A stretch of 64,000 nt of DNA from Pseudomonas graminis. GTDB taxonomy: Bacteria > Pseudomonadota > Gammaproteobacteria > Pseudomonadales > Pseudomonadaceae. Under the pieces are notes generated by a model. That model ran no database searches, had not been told where the DNA came from, and saw only the letters and a list, made by a program, of their open reading frames with translations. Where the stretch lies: NCBI RefSeq assembly GCF_001705435.1, contig NZ_MDEN01000069.1, positions 682,001 through 746,000 of the forward strand. Direction: 5' to 3'. The first letter of the stretch is position 1. Every line of letters begins with the position of its first letter. The position numbers were made by a program, and so were the translations under genes. This document shows positions 43,069 to 51,084 of this stretch, piece by piece.

Positions 43069-43284
43069 TTCCCGCGAATCAGGATTCGTGAAGGCGCGCG
43101 GTGTTCACCGCGCGTCTCTTTCCTCCACGGCATTTTCCCGTAATTCCCTGTCATACCAGTGACCTGCGCAAGCCTTTGATTTTGCTGGCGGTCTGCCGCA
43201 TTGTGCGGCCAGCCCTGCGGGTATAGACTTTGCACACTTTTCACAGAGGCCCCTTGGCGGTTCGTCACGAACCGTTCAGCCAGC

Positions 43285-43989
43285 ATGAAACCAGTTCAGC
43301 TGCCCCTGAGTGTGCGTCTGCGTGATGACGCCACCTTCATCAATTACTATCCAGGCGCCAATGCCGCTGCACTCGGCTATGTCGAGCGGCTGTGCGAAGC
43401 CGAGGCCGGCTGGACAGAAAGCCTCATCTACCTGTGGGGCAAGAACGGGGTAGGGCGCACGCATCTGTTGCAGGCTGCCTGCCTGCGCTTCGAACAGATG
43501 GGCGAGCCGGCGGTTTACCTGCCGATGGCCGAACTTCTCGATCAAGGCGTCGGCCTGTTCGATCATCTGGAGCAGTACGAGCTGGTGTGTCTGGACGATT
43601 TGCATGCGGTGGTTGGCAAGCCTGAGTGGGAAGAAGCGTTGTTCCACCTGTTCAACCGCCTGCGCGACAGCGGCCGACGCTTGCTCATCGCCGCTTCGTG
43701 CTCGCCCCGGGAGCTGCCGGTCAAACTGGGGGACCTGAAATCCCGGCTGACCATGGCGCTGGTGTTCCAGATGCGCCTCTTGTCCGACGAAGAAAAACTC
43801 CGCGCTCTGCAACTGCGCGCGTCCCGTCGGGGCCTGCACCTCACCGATGAGGTGGGGCATTTCATCCTCACCCGCGGCAAGCGCAGCATGAGCGCGCTGT
43901 TCGACTTGCTTGAGCAACTCGATCAGGCATCGCTGCAGGCCCAGCGCAAGCTGACCATTCCCTTCTTGAAAGAAACCCTCGGTTGGTAA
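43285..43989 (+). CDS. hda: DnaA regulatory inactivator Hda
   Basis: This 234-residue protein has the AAA+ domain homologous to DnaA: N-terminal clamp-binding region MKPVQLPLSVRLRDDATFIN with QLPL-type sliding-clamp motif, P-loop-like LWGKNGVGRTHLLQAAC, Walker B LVCLDDLHAV and sensor region SRLTMALVFQM. With the clamp it stimulates ATP hydrolysis on DnaA after initiation. The Lys of the P-loop is replaced (GVGRTH), as found in this Pseudomonas group only if confirmed by alignment. The start at 43285 is chosen on homology. Confidence 0.88.
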   Translation: MKPVQLPLSVRLRDDATFINYYPGANAAALGYVERLCEAEAGWTESLIYLWGKNGVGRTHLLQAACLRFEQMGEPAVYLPMAELLDQGVGLFDHLEQYELVCLDDLHAVVGKPEWEEALFHLFNRLRDSGRRLLIAASCSPRELPVKLGDLKSRLTMALVFQMRLLSDEEKLRALQLRASRRGLHLTDEVGHFILTRGKRSMSALFDLLEQLDQASLQAQRKLTIPFLKETLGW

Positions 43990-44771
43990 GCGAGTCTGTG
44001 GTCGATCCGGCCCTGGTCCTGCAAACCGCAGCAGCCTTGCGCCACGCCACGCGGATTTTGATCATTACCGGTGCCGGCCTGTCGGCGGATTCGGGGCTGC
44101 CGACCTATCGCGGCGTCGGTGGTCTGTACAACGGCGAGACCGACGACGGCGTGCCCATCGAAATGGCCTTGTCCGGCCCGATGTTGCGGCGTGATCCGGC
44201 GCTGTGCTGGAAGTACATCGCACAATTGAGCAGCGCTTGCCTGGGCGGACGTCCCAATGCGGCGCACTACGCCATCGCTGAATTGCAGCGGCGCAAGCCG
44301 GAGTGCTGGGTGTTGACGCAAAACGTCGACGGCTATCACAGGGCGGCGGGCAGTCCGCCAGAGCGGCTGATCGAGATCCACGGACAGCTGGCGCCGCTGT
44401 ACTGTCAATCTTGTGGCGCCGTAGATCCGCAGTTAAGCGAGCACCTCAGTCGACCACTGCCACCGCTGTGCCCCCGCTGTAGTGGCGTTTTGAGGCCATC
44501 GGTGGTGTTGTTTCAGGAGATGTTGCCGGAGTTGGCATTGAATGTGCTTCAGGAGGAGATGGCAAAAGGTTTTGACGCTGTGCTCAGCATCGGAACCACT
44601 GCCAGCTTCCCGTACATTCATGAGCCCATGCTGCGCGCTCGGGTGACGGGCGGCTTTACTGCCGAGATAAACCCTTCGCCGACCGATCATTCCGCGCACA
44701 TGGATGCGTTTCTGAGGTGTAGAGCCTTAGAAGTGATGGACGACATCGTAAGTCACATTTGTTTCGATTGA
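43983..44771 (+). CDS. Sir2-family NAD-dependent protein deacylase
   Basis: This ~262-residue sirtuin has the NAD site ILIITGAGLSADSGLPTYRG, the catalytic motif TQNVDGYHRAAGS and a four-cysteine zinc site (CQSCG and CPRCSG). It removes acyl groups from lysines using NAD. Read from TTG at 43983 it overlaps hda by 7 bases; a GTG at 43998 would leave an 8-base gap. Either implies co-transcription with hda. Confidence 0.85.
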   Translation: MVSESVVDPALVLQTAAALRHATRILIITGAGLSADSGLPTYRGVGGLYNGETDDGVPIEMALSGPMLRRDPALCWKYIAQLSSACLGGRPNAAHYAIAELQRRKPECWVLTQNVDGYHRAAGSPPERLIEIHGQLAPLYCQSCGAVDPQLSEHLSRPLPPLCPRCSGVLRPSVVLFQEMLPELALNVLQEEMAKGFDAVLSIGTTASFPYIHEPMLRARVTGGFTAEINPSPTDHSAHMDAFLRCRALEVMDDIVSHICFD

Positions 44772-44837
44772 ATTTGCAAATGGGTACGATTGAAGGCATA
44801 GTCTCGGCTTCTTTACACTTCAGCCACGGTCGTGCAC

Positions 44838-45539
44838 ATGCTAAACCGCTTCGCACCCCTCGTGCCTCTCGCACTCGTCACGCTGTTGTTCGGCTGCGCG
44901 GCCCAGATGCCGACGTCGCAACAACAGTCGCAAAGCCCCCAATTCCGGGACTCTGCCACCGCTCAATCCGCCAGCAAGCGTGCTGATTACGCATCCTCCG
45001 TACTGGATGACGAAGTCGCTACCGAAGATGAACTCGCTCAATTTGCCGACAACAAGCCTTACCGCCTGCCGGTTCTGGCTGACAGCATCCTCGAACGCGG
45101 CAAATCCTTGATAGGCACTCGCTATCGCTTCGGCGGTACGTCGACCACCTCCGGTTTCGACTGCAGCGGTTTCATCGGCTATTTGTTCCGTGAAGAGGCG
45201 GGCATGAGCCTGCCGCGTTCTTCCCGCGAAATGATCAATATCGATGCCCCCCTCATCAAGCGCAATGACCTCAAGCCGGGCGATCTGCTGTTCTTCAGCA
45301 CCGCCGGCCGCGGCCGTGTCAGCCATGCCGGCATCTACCTGGGCGATGATCAGTTCATCCACTCCAGCAGTCGTCGCAGTGGCGGAGTCCGTGTCGACAG
45401 CCTCGACGATGCCTACTGGGCCAAGACGTTCATCGAAGCCAAACGCGCGCTGGCAATGGCACCTGTAACGGCATCGTCAACGGTACCTGCAACTACCACC
45501 GCGATGACCTCGACTACAATCAAGCGCCAGCACCGTTAA
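44838..45539 (+). CDS. NlpC/P60 family (C40) peptidase lipoprotein
   Basis: This 233-residue protein has a lipoprotein signal (LVPLALVTLLFGC) and an NlpC/P60 domain with catalytic Cys in TSGFDCSGFIGYLF, His in GRVSHAGIYLGDDQFIH. Such enzymes cut D-Glu-mDAP bonds in peptidoglycan stems. The C-terminus is Thr/Ser/Ala-rich low complexity (VTASSTVPATTTAMTSTT). The ATG at 44838 is preferred over GTG at 44832. It is followed by a paralogue. Confidence 0.87.
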   Translation: MLNRFAPLVPLALVTLLFGCAAQMPTSQQQSQSPQFRDSATAQSASKRADYASSVLDDEVATEDELAQFADNKPYRLPVLADSILERGKSLIGTRYRFGGTSTTSGFDCSGFIGYLFREEAGMSLPRSSREMINIDAPLIKRNDLKPGDLLFFSTAGRGRVSHAGIYLGDDQFIHSSSRRSGGVRVDSLDDAYWAKTFIEAKRALAMAPVTASSTVPATTTAMTSTTIKRQHR

Positions 45540-45626
45540 TTCCGGGCGCGCAAAGGGCCTGACCCTCTTGCGCGCAATCCCGGCTCTCGGCAAAGTAAGC
45601 TGCACCCCGCACAGGTTGTCGTGTTT

Positions 45627-46163
45627 ATGTCGTTAACGGTTCGCCTGATCGTCGCCTCCCTGGCTGTGCTGCTGGCCGCATGTTCCAGCACGCCACCGCC
45701 CGCTCCACGCAAGGTCGTCTACCGGCCTGTGGTGTCCGCTCCTCCCCAGTTTTCCTCACCGCTTGCCGACGACGTCCTGTTGCGCGCGATCGGGCTTGTC
45801 GGCACCCCCTATCGCTGGGGCGGCAACACGCCTGATTCGGGTTTCGATTGCAGTGGCCTGATCGGCTACGTCTACCACGACGCCGCGGGCATCACCCTGC
45901 CTCGGTCGACGCGGGAAATGATCACCCTGCGCGGGCCTGACATCGATCGCAGTCAGTTGCAGACCGGTGATCTGGTGTTCTTCGCCACCAGCGGCGGCTC
46001 CCACGTCAGTCACGCCGGCATCTACGTCGGGGAAGGGCGGTTCGTCCACGCGCCAGCCACTGGCGGCACGGTCAAACTCGACAGTCTCGACAAGCCGTAT
46101 TGGCAAAAGGCCTGGCTGAATGCCAAGCGCGTCATCCAGCCATCGAACCTGGCCAGGCAATAG
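45627..46163 (+). CDS. NlpC/P60 family (C40) peptidase lipoprotein
   Basis: This 178-residue paralogue of the preceding gene has a lipoprotein signal (LIVASLAVLLAAC) and the NlpC/P60 triad in DSGFDCSGLIGYVYHD and SHVSHAGIYVGEGRFVH. It lacks the long N-terminal linker and C-terminal tail of its neighbour. The two enzymes are likely a tandem duplication of the murein endopeptidase. It ends about 140 bases before the cobalamin riboswitch. Confidence 0.87.
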   Translation: MSLTVRLIVASLAVLLAACSSTPPPAPRKVVYRPVVSAPPQFSSPLADDVLLRAIGLVGTPYRWGGNTPDSGFDCSGLIGYVYHDAAGITLPRSTREMITLRGPDIDRSQLQTGDLVFFATSGGSHVSHAGIYVGEGRFVHAPATGGTVKLDSLDKPYWQKAWLNAKRVIQPSNLARQ

Positions 46164-46623
46164 CGACTTCCTGAGCACTGTGCTCATCCGCTGTTGCTGG
46201 GTGAGCACGTATGCCTTTCAGGGTGAAATCCCGTTTAGCCGGAGGCGGTCTGCCTACGGTTCGATTGACGCTCCCGAGTCAACCCTCTAACCTTCGCGCC
46301 ATGTTTCAGGTGCCCGGGACCCGTCAGGTCCGCAGGGTGAAACAGGGAAGCCGGTGCGATTGCTCTTGTGATCAATTCCGGCGCTGCCTCCGCAACGGTA
46401 AATGAGTCAAGGCCACGCACAATGCCACTGTGTTCGCTGAACATGGGAAGGCGCCTGGCCTGCCACGGTTGTGGCAACTCGTGAGTCCGGAGACCGGCCT
46501 GATCCATCGAACAGCATCACGGAGGGCGATGCTCTGCTGCAGGCCGGGTTTTGCCCAGTGCCTGCTGACAGTCTTTGTCTGTGCCCTCCGTTTGCCACAC
46601 TTGCCCTCAAGCGGAGAGCTGAG
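46164..46623. other. Leader region of the cobalamin operon
   Basis: The 460-base gap carries the promoter (before ~46300), the cobalamin riboswitch (about 46300-46505) and about 120 bases of expression platform with short GC-rich hairpins before the cobO start. The in-frame extension of cobO to 46471 lies inside the riboswitch and is not translated. Confidence 0.6.
46300..46505 (+). promoter_or_regulatory. Cobalamin (AdoCbl) riboswitch
   Basis: The conserved blocks occur in order: TTTCAGGTGCCCGGG, AGGGTGAAACAGGGAAGCCG (the GGGAA P3 entry), the core GCTGCCTCCGCAACGGTAA, AATGCCACTG (P5/J6), GGGAAGGCGC and GAGTCCGGAGACCGGCCTGA (closing P1 with TCAGG). This is the full cobalamin riboswitch layout. 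It precedes cobO and should lower expression of the whole operon when adenosylcobalamin is plentiful. Limits are accurate to about ten bases. Confidence 0.92.
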
Positions 46624-47235
46624 ATGAGCGAATCCCCCGAACGTGACGAACGCCACCTGGCGCGCATGCTGCGCAAAAAGGCGGTGATGGACGAGCGCAT
46701 TTCCAGCGCGCCCAATGAATGCGGGTTGCTGCTGGTCCTGACCGGTAACGGCAAAGGCAAGAGCAGCTCGGCGTTCGGCATGCTTGCCCGCGCCATGGGC
46801 CATGGCATGCAGTGCGGCGTCGTGCAGTTCATTAAAGGCCGGCACAGCACCGGCGAAGAGCTGTTCTTCCGCCGCTTCCCTGAACAAGTGCGTTACCACG
46901 TGATGGGCGAGGGCTTCACCTGGGAAACCCAGGACCGCCAGCGTGACATTGCCGCCGCCGAATCCGCCTGGTCCGTGACCCGTGAAATGCTCAAGGACGC
47001 CTCCATCGGCATGGTCGTGCTCGATGAGCTGAACATCGCCCTCAAGCACGGCTATCTGGACCTGGAGCAGGTGCTGAGCGACCTGCAGGCACGTCCGCCG
47101 ATGCAGCACGTGATCGTCACCGGTCGCGGGGCGAAGCAGGAATTGATCGACCTGTCCGACACCGTGTCCGAAATCGGCGTGGTCAAGCATGCCTTTCAGT
47201 CCGGCATCAAGGCGCAGAAAGGCATCGAGCTGTGA
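46624..47235 (+). CDS. cobO: Cob(I)yrinic acid a,c-diamide adenosyltransferase
   Basis: This 203-residue CobO/BtuR-type enzyme has the P-loop LVLTGNGKGKSSSAFGMLAR and the conserved VQFIKG, EGFTWETQDRQRDIAAAESA and IVLDELNIALKHGYLDLEQV-type segments. It adds the adenosyl group to Co(I) corrinoids using ATP. The start at 46624 (MSESPERDERH) is chosen on homology. First gene of the riboswitch-controlled operon; the next gene overlaps it by 4 bases. Confidence 0.94.
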   Translation: MSESPERDERHLARMLRKKAVMDERISSAPNECGLLLVLTGNGKGKSSSAFGMLARAMGHGMQCGVVQFIKGRHSTGEELFFRRFPEQVRYHVMGEGFTWETQDRQRDIAAAESAWSVTREMLKDASIGMVVLDELNIALKHGYLDLEQVLSDLQARPPMQHVIVTGRGAKQELIDLSDTVSEIGVVKHAFQSGIKAQKGIEL

Positions 47236-48533
47236 GTGAGCGCCCACCGCGGCACTGCCCGGCAGTCTTGATCGCCGCCCCTGCGTCCGGTCAGGGCAAA
47301 ACCACCGTCACCGCCGCACTGGCCCGCTTGCATCGCAATCAGGGCCGCAAGGTGCGCGTGTTCAAATGCGGGCCGGACTTTCTCGACCCGATGATCCTCG
47401 AGCGCGCCAGCGGCCATCCGGTGTACCAGCTGGACATGTGGATGATCGGCGAGGACGAAAGTCGGCGCCTGTTGTGGGAAGCCGCCGCGGAGGCCGACCT
47501 GATCCTCATCGAAGGCGTCATGGGCTTGTTCGACGGCACGCCTTCCAGCGCGGACCTGGCCCGGCGTTTCGGCGTGCCGGTGCTCGGGGTGATCGACGGC
47601 ACGGCCATGGCCCAGACCTTCGGCGCACTGGCGCTGGGACTGGCGCGGTATCAGCCGGATCTGCCGTTTGCCGGCGTGCTGGCCAATCGCGTCGGCACGG
47701 TGCGCCACGCGCAGTTGCTGGAAGGCAGCCTGACCGAAGGCCTGCGCTGGTACGGCGCGCTGTCCCGTGAAACCGGCATTGAACTGCCCAGCCGGCACCT
47801 CGGCCTGGTTCAGGCCAGTGAACTGAATGATCTGGACATGCGCCTCGACACTGCTGCCAACGCGCTGGCCAGCACCTGCGACGCTACGTTGCCGCCGGCC
47901 GTGACCTTCACCGCGCCCGACTTCGTTCCCGCCGAGCCGTTGCTGACCGGCGTGAAAATCGCCATCGCCCACGACGAGGCATTCGCATTTTTCTATGGTG
48001 CCAGCCTGGACTTGTTGCGGGAGATGGGCGCCGAACTGTCGTTCTTCTCGCCGCTCCGCGACCGGGAATTACCCGACGCCGACAGCCTGTATCTACCCGG
48101 CGGCTACCCGGAATTGCATCACACGGCGCTGGCCGAAAACCACAGCATGCTCGCCGCGATTCGTGCGCACCACGCCGCTGGCAAACCCCTGCTCGCCGAA
48201 TGCGGCGGCATGTTGTACCTGCTCGATGCCTTGACCGATGTCAACGGCCAGCGCGCCGAAGGGGTGGGCTTGCTCAAGGGTGAAGCCGTGATGCAGAAGC
48301 GTCTGGCAGCCCTGGCCCTGCAATCGGTCGAGCTGCCGGAAGGCACGCTGCGTGGCCACACCTATCACCATTCCCTGACGAGCACCGAACTGACCCCCAT
48401 CGCCCGCGGACTCAGCCCCAATGGCGGGCGCGGTGCCGAAGCGGTGTACCGGGAAGGGCGCATGACTGCGTCGTACGTGCACTTCTACTTCCCCTCGAAT
48501 CCCCAGGCGATGGCGGCGCTGTTTTTGCCATGA
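47232..48533 (+). CDS. cobB: Cobyrinic acid a,c-diamide synthase
   Basis: This 433-residue protein has an N-terminal ATPase domain (LIAAPASGQGKTTVTAALAR, KCGPDFLDPMILERASG) and a C-terminal class I glutamine amidotransferase domain (YLPGGYPELHHTALAEN, nucleophile Cys in LLAECGGMLYL, His in RGHTYHHS). It amidates the a and c carboxylates of (hydrogeno)cobyrinic acid. The GTG start at 47232 overlaps the cobO stop (GTGA). Confidence 0.94.
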   Translation: MSERPPRHCPAVLIAAPASGQGKTTVTAALARLHRNQGRKVRVFKCGPDFLDPMILERASGHPVYQLDMWMIGEDESRRLLWEAAAEADLILIEGVMGLFDGTPSSADLARRFGVPVLGVIDGTAMAQTFGALALGLARYQPDLPFAGVLANRVGTVRHAQLLEGSLTEGLRWYGALSRETGIELPSRHLGLVQASELNDLDMRLDTAANALASTCDATLPPAVTFTAPDFVPAEPLLTGVKIAIAHDEAFAFFYGASLDLLREMGAELSFFSPLRDRELPDADSLYLPGGYPELHHTALAENHSMLAAIRAHHAAGKPLLAECGGMLYLLDALTDVNGQRAEGVGLLKGEAVMQKRLAALALQSVELPEGTLRGHTYHHSLTSTELTPIARGLSPNGGRGAEAVYREGRMTASYVHFYFPSNPQAMAALFLP

Positions 48534-48543
48534 GCCCGCTCCT

Positions 48544-49194
48544 ATGACTGACCACACCTTCACCCACCCCGAACGCGCCGCCGTTTACCGCGCCATTGCC
48601 GAGCGTCGTGATATGCGCCACTTCTGCGGTGGCACGGTCGCGCCGGAGCTGCTGGCCCGTCTGCTCGAAGCCGCGCACCACGCACCGAGCGTTGGCCTGA
48701 TGCAGCCGTGGCGGTTTCTGCGCATCACCGACCCGGCCTTGCGCGCGCAGATTCAGGTGCAGGTGGAGGAGGAGCGCGTTCGTACCGCTGAAGCTTTGGG
48801 CGAGCGGTCTGACGATTTCATGAAGCTGAAAGTCGAGGGCATCAGCGATTGCGCCGAAGTGTTGGTCGCCGCGTTGATGGATGACCGCGACAAACATATC
48901 TTCGGCCGCCGCACCCTGCCGGAGATGGACATGGCTTCGCTGTCGTGCGCCATTCAAAACCTCTGGCTGGCGGCGCGTGCCGAAGGCCTCGGCATGGGCT
49001 GGGTATCGCTGTTCGACCCCCAGGCCCTGGCCGATCTGCTGCAGATGCCAGCCGGTTCGAAACCCCTGGCGATTTTGTGCCTGGGCCCTGTGAAGGAATT
49101 CTACCCGGCGCCGATGCTGGTGATCGAAGGCTGGGCGCAGCCACGCGCGTTGCAAGAGCTGGTCTACGAGAACACATGGGGAGTGATTGAATGA
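48544..49194 (+). CDS. bluB: 5,6-dimethylbenzimidazole synthase
   Basis: This 216-residue nitroreductase-fold flavoenzyme has AIAERRDMRHFCGG, the BluB-type AAHHAPSVGLMQPWRFLRI and AIQNLWLAARAEGLGMGWVS. BluB breaks down FMNH2 with O2 to make the lower ligand base of B12, so this operon supports aerobic synthesis of DMB. It starts 10 bases after cobB and its stop overlaps the start of the next gene (ATGA). Confidence 0.93.
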   Translation: MTDHTFTHPERAAVYRAIAERRDMRHFCGGTVAPELLARLLEAAHHAPSVGLMQPWRFLRITDPALRAQIQVQVEEERVRTAEALGERSDDFMKLKVEGISDCAEVLVAALMDDRDKHIFGRRTLPEMDMASLSCAIQNLWLAARAEGLGMGWVSLFDPQALADLLQMPAGSKPLAILCLGPVKEFYPAPMLVIEGWAQPRALQELVYENTWGVIE

Positions 49195-50099
49195 GTGTGG
49201 CGTTATTGAGCGTCGCCGGAGTCGCGCTGGACGCGCTGCTCGGCGAGCCAAAACGGAACCACCCGCTGGTGGCGTTCGGCCGTTTCGCCGAACGTATCGA
49301 ACAGCGCCTGAACGTCGCCGGCCGGGGCTGGCGCAGCCATGGCGTGAGCGCATGGTTCATCGCCGTCATTCCGCTGACCCTGATCGCCACGTTACTCAGC
49401 TGGCTGCCGTTCGTTGGCTGGCTGGTGGACGTACTGGCGCTTTACTGCGCGTTGGGCCTGCGCAGTCTGGGCGAGCACGTCGAGCCGGTTGCCCAGGCGT
49501 TGCGCAGCGACAATCTGGACGAGGCGCGCCGGCGGGTCGGTTACCTGGTCAGTCGCCAGACCTCCGAGCTGGACAGCACCGAAGTGGCCCGTGCGGCCAC
49601 GGAATCGGTACTCGAGAACGGCAGCGACGCAGTGTTTGCGGCGATTTTCTGGTTCGTCGTGCTGGGCGCTCCGGGCGTCGTGCTCTACCGCCTGAGCAAC
49701 ACCCTCGATGCCATGTGGGGCTATCGCAACGAGCGCTTCGAACGCTTCGGCTGGGCGGCGGCGAAAATCGACGACCTGCTTAACTACATTCCCGCGCGCT
49801 TGGTGGCGTTGACCTACGCGCTGCTGGGCAACACCCGACTGGCCCTGCGTTGCTGGCGCACCCAGGCGCGGAAATGGGACAGCCCCAATGCAGGCCCGGT
49901 GATGGCGGCCGGTGCTGGTGCGCTGGGCGTCGAACTGGGTGGTCCGGCGATTTATCACGGCGAACTGCATGAGCGCGCGACCCTGGGCGAAGGCGTGCCG
50001 GCGGACGCTGACTCTATTGATCGCGGTTGGCAACTGGTGCAGCGCGGCGTGTGGCTGTGGTTGCTGATCTTGTGTCTGGGGACAGAATTTTATGCTTGA
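49191..50099 (+). CDS. cobD: Adenosylcobinamide-phosphate synthase
   Basis: This 302-residue CbiB/CobD membrane protein has the start VALLSVAGVALDALLGEPKR, then NHPLVAFGRFAERIEQRLN, VGYLVSRQTSELDSTEVARA and NTLDAMWGYRNERFERFGWA, with several membrane helices. It attaches (R)-1-amino-2-propanol O-phosphate to adenosylcobyric acid. The last codons contain GGGGACAGAATTTTATG, a motif also seen near 3501; the next gene starts within it, 8 bases before the stop. Confidence 0.93.
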   Translation: MSVALLSVAGVALDALLGEPKRNHPLVAFGRFAERIEQRLNVAGRGWRSHGVSAWFIAVIPLTLIATLLSWLPFVGWLVDVLALYCALGLRSLGEHVEPVAQALRSDNLDEARRRVGYLVSRQTSELDSTEVARAATESVLENGSDAVFAAIFWFVVLGAPGVVLYRLSNTLDAMWGYRNERFERFGWAAAKIDDLLNYIPARLVALTYALLGNTRLALRCWRTQARKWDSPNAGPVMAAGAGALGVELGGPAIYHGELHERATLGEGVPADADSIDRGWQLVQRGVWLWLLILCLGTEFYA

Positions 50100-51084
50100 A
50101 CATGGCGGCCGATTGCGTGGCGCAGTCCTGAAATACGGCATCGATGAGGCGGACTGGCTCGACCTGTCCAGCGGGATTTCGCCGTGGTCGTGGCCGATCC
50201 CTGCGATCCCCGAAGCGGCATGGGCGCGTTTGCCGGAAACCGATGACGGCCTGGAAATCGCTGCCCGTCGCTACTACGGCGCCACGGACGTGCTGCCGGT
50301 GGCCGGTTCCCAAGCGGCGATCCAGGCGCTGCCGCGTCTGCGTCAGGCGGGGAAGGTGGGCGTGCTGTCGCCGTGCTACGCCGAGCACGCCGAGGCCTGG
50401 CGCAACACCGGTTTTCTGGTGCGCGAAGTGCTGGAGAACGAAGTGGAGCGGTTCATCGACACCCTCGATGTGCTCGTCGTGGTCAACCCGAATAACCCCA
50501 CCGGCCTGAGCCTGCCGCCCGAACGCCTGCTGGAATGGCACGCGCGTCTGTCCCAGCGCGGCGCCTGGCTGGTGGTGGACGAAGCGTTCATGGACAACAC
50601 GCCGGAGTTGAGCTTGGCGGCGTACACCCAGCGCGCGGGCCTGATCGTGCTGCGCTCGTTCGGCAAGTTTTTCGGCCTGGCCGGTGTGCGCCTGGGTTTT
50701 GTGCTGGCGGAGCCGCGCTTTCTGAAAGTCATGGCGCGGCAGATCGGGCCATGGTCGGTCAGCGGGCCGACGCGGATCATCGGTCAGGCCTGTCTCAACG
50801 ATGTCGCCGGCCATCAACGCCAGCGTCAGCGCACCGAGCAGGCCAGCCAGCGTCTGGTGGACGTGCTCAATCGCCACGGCTTCGCGCCCAAGGGCGGTTG
50901 CGCGCTGTTCCAGTGGTTGATCACGCCGCTGGCGGAAGCGCTTTACGAATTCTGCGCACAGCGGGGCATCCTCCTGCGCATCTTCACCCACAACAGCAGC
51001 CTGCGTTTCGGCCTGCCGCGCGAAGAAGCGGACTGGCAGCGTCTTGAGCAGGCGCTGAGCGAATTCTCCCGGGAGCGGCTATGA
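50092..51084 (+). CDS. cobC: Threonine-phosphate decarboxylase
   Basis: This 330-residue class I/II aminotransferase-fold PLP enzyme has WLDLSSGISPWSWPIPAIPE, VVVNPNNPTGLSLPPERL, WLVVDEAFMD and the PLP lysine in VLRSFGKFFGLAGVRLGF. It decarboxylates L-threonine phosphate to aminopropanol phosphate, the substrate of CobD. It overlaps the next gene by 4 bases. Symbol follows the P. denitrificans cobC usage (cobD in Salmonella). Confidence 0.92.
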   Translation: MLEHGGRLRGAVLKYGIDEADWLDLSSGISPWSWPIPAIPEAAWARLPETDDGLEIAARRYYGATDVLPVAGSQAAIQALPRLRQAGKVGVLSPCYAEHAEAWRNTGFLVREVLENEVERFIDTLDVLVVVNPNNPTGLSLPPERLLEWHARLSQRGAWLVVDEAFMDNTPELSLAAYTQRAGLIVLRSFGKFFGLAGVRLGFVLAEPRFLKVMARQIGPWSVSGPTRIIGQACLNDVAGHQRQRQRTEQASQRLVDVLNRHGFAPKGGCALFQWLITPLAEALYEFCAQRGILLRIFTHNSSLRFGLPREEADWQRLEQALSEFSRERL

